Origin: Calocera cornea HHB12733
Lineage: Eukaryota > Basidiomycota > Dacrymycetes > Dacrymycetales > Dacrymycetaceae
Direction of reading: 5' to 3'
Assembly: GCA_001632435.1 (NCBI GenBank)
Contig: KV424025.1
Location: 2,091-66,090 of the forward strand
DNA length: 64,000 nt
The position numbers and the translations under genes were made by a program. How positions within the stretch are numbered: position 1 is the first letter of the stretch; the number at the start of each line of letters is the position of its first letter. The notes beneath the pieces are model-generated. The model saw nothing but the letters and a program-made list of their open reading frames with translations, had not been told where the DNA came from and made no database searches. Shown here in pieces: positions 59,101-64,000 of this stretch.

Positions 59101-59250
59101 CTGATGGAGGAGCTTGGCATGCTTGCTCAGGGGAGGAAGGCACGTGTGGTAGGCAAAGAGCAGGACGGACCAATTCACCCCGTGACGGCTGATACTGTGG
59201 CTGCCAAGGCTATGTCCATGCCCAGTAGCGGAGCGGGTGGCAGGCGGTGA
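56148..59250 (+). CDS. AMD1: AMP deaminase
   Basis: Zinc enzyme converting AMP to IMP and ammonia, balancing adenylate pools in the cytosol. Catalytic-domain motifs are complete: [20 protein letters not shown] (HxH metal ligands), [58 protein letters not shown] and [20 protein letters not shown]. The N-terminal 250 residues are variable and partly disordered, as usual for this family, with [20 protein letters not shown] leading into the domain. About eleven exons. The start gives [20 protein letters not shown]. The C-terminal tail after [17 protein letters not shown] is short and polar. Confidence 0.95.
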
Positions 59251-59657
59251 AGAGTGTCAGCGAAAGGATGCGGAGTTGTAGTGGGTGGAATTAGAAACGT
59301 CAGGAGTGGACTAATGTAGAGCAACTCATAGTACAACGTACGACTTGAACGAATGCACGACCACTCATCTTACCCGGCTCATCGTCCAAATGCAGAGAGG
59401 AGGGATAGTCCGTGCCTACCGCAACAGTTGCGGTGAAGAACGTGCGCTTGTCACGTCAGTGGCTGACCTTGTCCTCCACACTGGTGGCCTCTTCAAGCAC
59501 TTCTCTGCACTTCTCTGCTGAGCTTCTCCACCTAATGGCAGTCCATATTTGCCACGGTTACAAGCTTCAACGGAAGGAGTAGGAGATCAAAGCGTGTGGA
59601 TTAATGAGGCAATACTACAATGAGAAGTAAGAGAACATGCGGAGCATATGTGCCGTA
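59251..59657. other. Convergent 3' interval
   Basis: 407 bp between the AMP deaminase stop and the L1-domain gene stop. No gene recognised. Confidence 0.4.
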
Positions 59658-61143
59658 TCAATCTTCCAGCCGCTTCTTGCCCAACACCTTTCTCTTCACA
59701 CCAGATACAGAGGTCAGCTTGCCGGCTGTCTTCAGCTTCTTCTGCGACTGCTGGACAGAGGCGCCTTTCTTGCTCGTCTTGTCGATCTTCTCGACCGGCT
59801 TGGGAGACGATAGCACGGGTACGGGCTTGCTTGGAACAGCCAATTTCTTGGCATCCTTCGCTTTTGCAACTGACTTCGCCTTGACCACACCTGACGAGAC
59901 GAGGGACAAGGGCTCGAGATCGTCCGCTTCGTCCATCTGCGGTTTCTTGGATTTCGGCTTGGACGCGGCTGCCTTCTTGTTTTCGGTTCCCTTCTTGCTC
60001 TTGGGCGGTGGAGCTGGTGCATCGTCCGGGCTGTCCTCCTCCGCCTCGGCAACCTGCTTGGCCGTTTCCACCTCGACATCGTCAAACCCGCCGAACCCTC
60101 CGAACTCGTCGTCCTCTGCCTCCGCCTCGACGACCTCCTCAGCCTTCTTCGCAGCCTTCTTTGGCTTGTCCTCGCCGCCAGCCGCACCATCGACCTCATC
60201 CGCCTTCCGCTTCTTCCCCTTCCCCTTCGGTTTCTCGCTCGCCTTCTTCTCCAGGCCCTCCTTCCGCGCCGCATCCAAACTGGGTACAATAAACCGTTCC
60301 TCGAGCTCGCAGGTCCACACAGGCAGTGTGGTACTCTTGCCAGTCTTGACACCCAGGCTGAGCACATTGTCCCATCCGCCTTCGACGTTCTTCACTATCG
60401 AGGGAAGAGCGCTCGTAAGATTCGCGACGATCTCATCGGGGCTATGCGATAATGTGGCGATTTTGATCGATACACAGGTACCGGCGTTTTGGTGCATGTA
60501 GGTAGACGACACTGCGCGGGCGAGCTCTTTCTTCAGATCTTTCGCAGTCAGATCGACGGGTACAGGTTGCCTAATTCAATGATTAGTACTTCATCTAATG
60601 ATTATTAGATGACGGACGCACTTCTTGGCATCGAAGAACATCTTTCCGAGCAACCCAGGAAGTAATGGCACAATCCGCTGATCAGCCAAGAACATGCCAT
60701 GGTCCTTCAACAGCTGTCTCCGTGCTTCGAACGGTTTGTGCTTTCCCTTCAACTTCGTGACACCAACGACTCGGGAGATGAAATTGATCTTCTGCTCGTC
60801 AAGGAGATCCTTGTATTCTCGCTGTGGATCCTTGGTTAACAAGCAGATCGACGTTTCGCGTGGATCAAGAACGGGATGGACCAGTGGTCTATACAATATG
60901 AATTTCAGCCGGCAGCACGGTTAGATAGATGAGTAGTGCGTACATCTTGATCGGCTTGACTTTGTGGGATCGCGGTATCCTCTTCGTCCCGACAACCAGC
61001 CAGACATTGTCTTCCTTGGACGGCAACAGGTCCTGCTCTTCCTGCTCTGCCCGAAGTTTATTGGTATGGGCAAGAAGAGCCTTTACAGCCGATAAGGCTT
61101 GCTTTTGAGAGACGTGATCGTCGATGAGAGTTTGTGCAACCAT
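59658..61143 (-). CDS. Ribosomal L1-domain nucleolar protein (Cic1/Utp30/RSL1D1-like)
   Basis: Protein of about 420 residues with an N-terminal ribosomal L1 fold and a long basic/acidic tail, the arrangement of yeast Cic1/Utp30 and human RSL1D1, ribosome-assembly factors. N-terminus MVAQTLIDDHVSQKQALSAV, then DNVWLVVGTKRIPRSHKVKP, DPRETSICLLTKDPQREYKD, FISRVVGVTKLKGKHKPFEA, DHGMFLADQRIVPLLPGLLG and IATLSHSPDEIVANLTSALP. The tail is rich in Lys, Glu, Ala and Pro (KPKGKGKKRKADEVDGA), ending KRKVLGKKRLED. Four exons. Which of Cic1 or Utp30 it corresponds to cannot be decided by eye. Confidence 0.88.
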
Positions 61144-62399
61144 GACTGTGGAGATGAGGAGGAAGGGAGAGTCGACCGCTCTGATTTCTGGTGAGGGTCC
61201 TGCGATTTTTTGACAGCCGGACGGGAACAAACGTACCAAATTTATCCGGGCGCTTCCTGGTCCCTTACTACCGCCGGTCGACGGTCACTCATCCGCAGAT
61301 GCGTCTCCGGCTGACTTGCACTAGCATTCCACATACAGATGACTCTGGGGTACCGCCGTCTATAATATGATCTCTATCTGAGACTATCACAAAGAGCAGC
61401 TGCTCTTTACAATTTCTGGCCTGGGATCAGCTTCTTCAAAAGCCCCCTGGGCCCTCGTTTCCGTTGCAGGGATCAATAACGGCAGGCTGGCTGTCGTGCG
61501 ACTAAATGGTCTCGCCTTCAATTGGTGGTTTATATCTGATGATTGGAGCCTTGCTGTCTTTTCTTCGTACCTCTATACCTCCGAAGCGAGGGAAGACTCG
61601 CGATCCATCCCGGCCAAGGCTATTAGTTGAGGCAGCAACGAGCGCTTGGACGCTCCTCACTCGAGCTTATCCGATTGCGACTGTTCCACGCTCTCAGTAA
61701 GCGTTAATCTCATGCCTGGATCCGGCGGTAGCTGTCACGTTGAGACTCATCTATCCCGTTTCTAGGACCTCTACGCGACACGGCCAGGCAACTCCGCTCC
61801 GTAGGCCTTGCTTCCCTGATGCGGCATCAGAAGTATTCCATTGACGTGTCATTAAACCAGATCCTGGATCACCCGAACATGCTGTCCCGCGGCGTTGCTG
61901 TCCGGACAACCCTCGTTTATGGGCGTGGCTCACTGGATCCCTGTGCGATATATGACACGTTATTAACATCGCATGCTTCTGGCTCGGCTTCTGGCTCGAT
62001 AAAGCAGCCCCTTGCAATGGTATCTTCGGAGAGGTCTTGCGGCAACCTGCACCTTCTATAACCGCAACATACTGGCTGAACAGTACGCATGCGCGCCTGG
62101 TTACGATTTGAGTCTCTGATTCAAACCTCCACCACCCGCGGTGGGACATACCTTCAACTGTGCTGGCCCCTGTCGATGAGCATGCGTAATAATCTCAGGT
62201 GCATGACTTCTGTATGCTCGCTGATACAGAATCCACGTCGCACGCGGCAACGCACCTAACGGATCATAGTTATAAAGATTCTGCTGGCTATATGTGTGCC
62301 CCTTCCCAGTCACTGCGTCTCTTTAAAGGGGAGTAGTCTCTGGCCGACTCCGTTGTCTGCCTCGCCTTACCACCTGTGGACAACAGCAGACATCCCAAC
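61144..62399. other. Gene-free interval before last membrane gene
   Basis: 1.26 kb with promoter DNA at both ends. TATAAAG at 62271-62277 lies about 125 bp before the downstream ATG. Nothing else recognised. Confidence 0.4.
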
Positions 62400-63947
62400 A
62401 TGAACTACAGCACACCTTATGTGAACTACACGCTCCCTGTTGGCTATCCTGGTACTCTCGCAGACTATGTTCAATCTATCTGTGAGTCATGCGTGTATAG
62501 CAAGTTCCAGAGCTGTGCTCACGAGTAGTTCTAGTTAATGCGGGTTACCTCGATGTCGTCGCTACTGCGATGATTCTGTTCGACACTGTCATTGTTATTG
62601 GCGATGAGATCCAGCTCGTTTGGCGTGGGCGATGGGGAATACCAACAATAGTCTATCTGCTCAATCACTACGGCATCCTCTTCCAAGCCGTTCTGAACCA
62701 AGTCGCTGTCAATGATGTCTATCTTTCGCAAGACCACTGCTTACAATGGAACTTGGCGAGCAATTGGTTTATTCCGATCGTTATGATGTTTGTTGAGGGT
62801 GCGTACTATCACCGAATGACCTTTCACCCTCTTGACTCCCCTCCAGCTATGCTTGTGCTCCGTGTGACGGCTCTCTACCAGAACAGCTTTTACGTGTCTA
62901 TTTCTATATGGAGCTTGTACACCATCTGTGTTGGAATAATGTTCCTCTTGACTGGCATGCTTCTTGCTGGGGTTGGACGTAGGGCTTGCTCTCTGTCGTT
63001 TGGACTGATCTGAATGCATGCATACAGCATTTGGAAGCGCGGACGGGAGTGTCCTAGCCTGCGACATCAGACGTACGTACCTGCGCTACTTTCCTGCAAA
63101 GCCTGCTCATCCACTTCCAAGAGCTCGGCGAGAAGTACGTGCTTTCTACGCGCCACACTATGTATGCACCGAAGTTGACTGGTCTCAGCTTGTTCTACAC
63201 ATTATGGATACCGAGCTTGGTCCTGGAAACAGTCCTCGTGTTGATGACGTTCTGGAAGGGGCTCCTTCATCGCCGTAGTGGAGTAAACACCCCTTTACTC
63301 ACAGTTCTTGAGAGAGAGTGAGTTGCCTCAGCTTGCACCTTCGCGCGCTGCTGATTTGGGCTCTTCAGTGGATTCATGTATTTCTTCAGTCCGTCATTCA
63401 CCTGTGCCATTCCACATGCTAGCTGACATGGGAATAAAGTCGTATTCGGCGTTATGGCTGGCAACCTTGCCATCTGCATGACCGTCCAGGTGAGGACCGT
63501 TTTACTAGTCTTTGTTACATATCTGAAAGTGATCCCCAGGACGTGTACTATGCACTAGTTTCGCAGTAAGAGTCACTTCACATGTTGCAGCCCTGTCTTG
63601 ACAGTATCTATCTCGACCAGCCGCCTAACGCTCTGTATATCGTCCATTTTGTCGTCAAGGTGCGTGACACCCACTGGCTCTGATGCACTGCACTGACGCA
63701 ATGGTCGGCCAGATTATTCCTGCACCTGCGCAAGACTGCGTACAGCTCACAAGGAGCATACAACACCGATATCTCGAAAGAGGCACCGCCTTCGCTTGTA
63801 GAAACGCAGCTGAGCGAGCCGCTGTCCGGCTGGCTCGATTATCACGAGCGCAACGGGTATGACACGGAAGAAGAGATCGCCCACCCGGGGACGGTGGGTG
63901 CAACGGACAATAACGATGAGAAGAGCAGTATTGGGAAGGCGGAGTAG
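62400..63947 (+). CDS. DUF6533-type membrane protein
   Basis: Multi-pass membrane protein with the typical DUF6533 N-terminus: VVATAMILFDTVIVIGDEIQ, LVWRGRWGIPTIVYLLNHYG, and later AMLVLRVTALYQNSFYVSIS and SIWSLYTICVGIMFLLTGML. The N-terminus MNYSTPYVNYTLPVGY carries possible N-glycosylation sites. The tail reads FLHLRKTAYSSQGAYNTDIS and is acidic to the end (DNNDEKSSIGKAE). Exon borders between about 62970 and 63700 are uncertain: one junction after GMLLAG does not give a continuous frame with the choices I tried, so a small hidden exon or local damage is possible. It is a distant relative of the paralogues at 41-53 kb, not a recent copy of them. Confidence 0.72.
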
Positions 63948-64000
63948 AGGGCTACAATGTCCGATAAGATAGCTTGTTCAACCGAGCTAAAGCGCTTTAG

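Overview
This window is fungal nuclear DNA, most probably from an agaricomycete basidiomycete (mushroom or wood-decay type). The genes are dense and mostly broken by introns of about 45-70 nt with GT-AG ends. Intergenic spaces are short, often shared by divergent genes. Several proteins belong to the multi-pass DUF6533-like membrane families typical of Agaricomycetes. A short TTAGGG run occurs near the left end. A 100-base run of N at 45986-46085 is an assembly gap, so order and distance across it are not proven.

Layout. At 1.6-21.3 kb lie an aldo/keto reductase (-), an Ape1-like M18 aminopeptidase (-), glycerol kinase GUT1 (+), a membrane protein (-), ribosomal protein eS19 (-), a CRAL-TRIO/RhoGAP protein (+), eIF3i (-), mitochondrial glycerol-3-phosphate dehydrogenase GUT2 (+) and a second aldo/keto reductase (+). 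GUT1 and GUT2 together turn glycerol into dihydroxyacetone phosphate, and two related reductases flank them. At 22-30 kb the DNA is very GC-rich: a tail-anchored RING protein (+), a large PH-domain protein resembling Spo71 (-), a basic-secretory-protein-type metallopeptidase (-) and a short-chain dehydrogenase (+). At 30-39 kb are housekeeping genes: a GMPPA-like guanylyltransferase (-), NOP56 (-), IWR1 (+), AFG1-like ATPase (-) and an unrecognised protein (+).

The 39.6-53.6 kb stretch is an accessory region. It holds three intact paralogues of a seven-helix DUF6533-like family (41.0-42.9 kb minus; 48.5-50.4 and 51.5-53.3 kb plus), a truncated copy and a tail relic. A Ser-rich single-pass surface protein and the assembly gap sit between the two arms. 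Upstream DNA of the two plus-strand copies is duplicated too. I reconstructed the exons by matching the three paralogues. They share an extremely fragmented structure that includes an 11-nt exon and an apparent 2-nt exon needed to keep the reading frame. This is the most unusual feature I see here.

From 54.6 kb to the end are a small secreted protein (+), AMP deaminase (+), a ribosomal-L1-domain nucleolar protein (-) and another DUF6533-type membrane protein (+). eS19, eIF3i, NOP56 and the L1-domain protein all serve ribosome production or translation, but they are not contiguous. All product calls come from reading translated motifs by eye; no database search was run.
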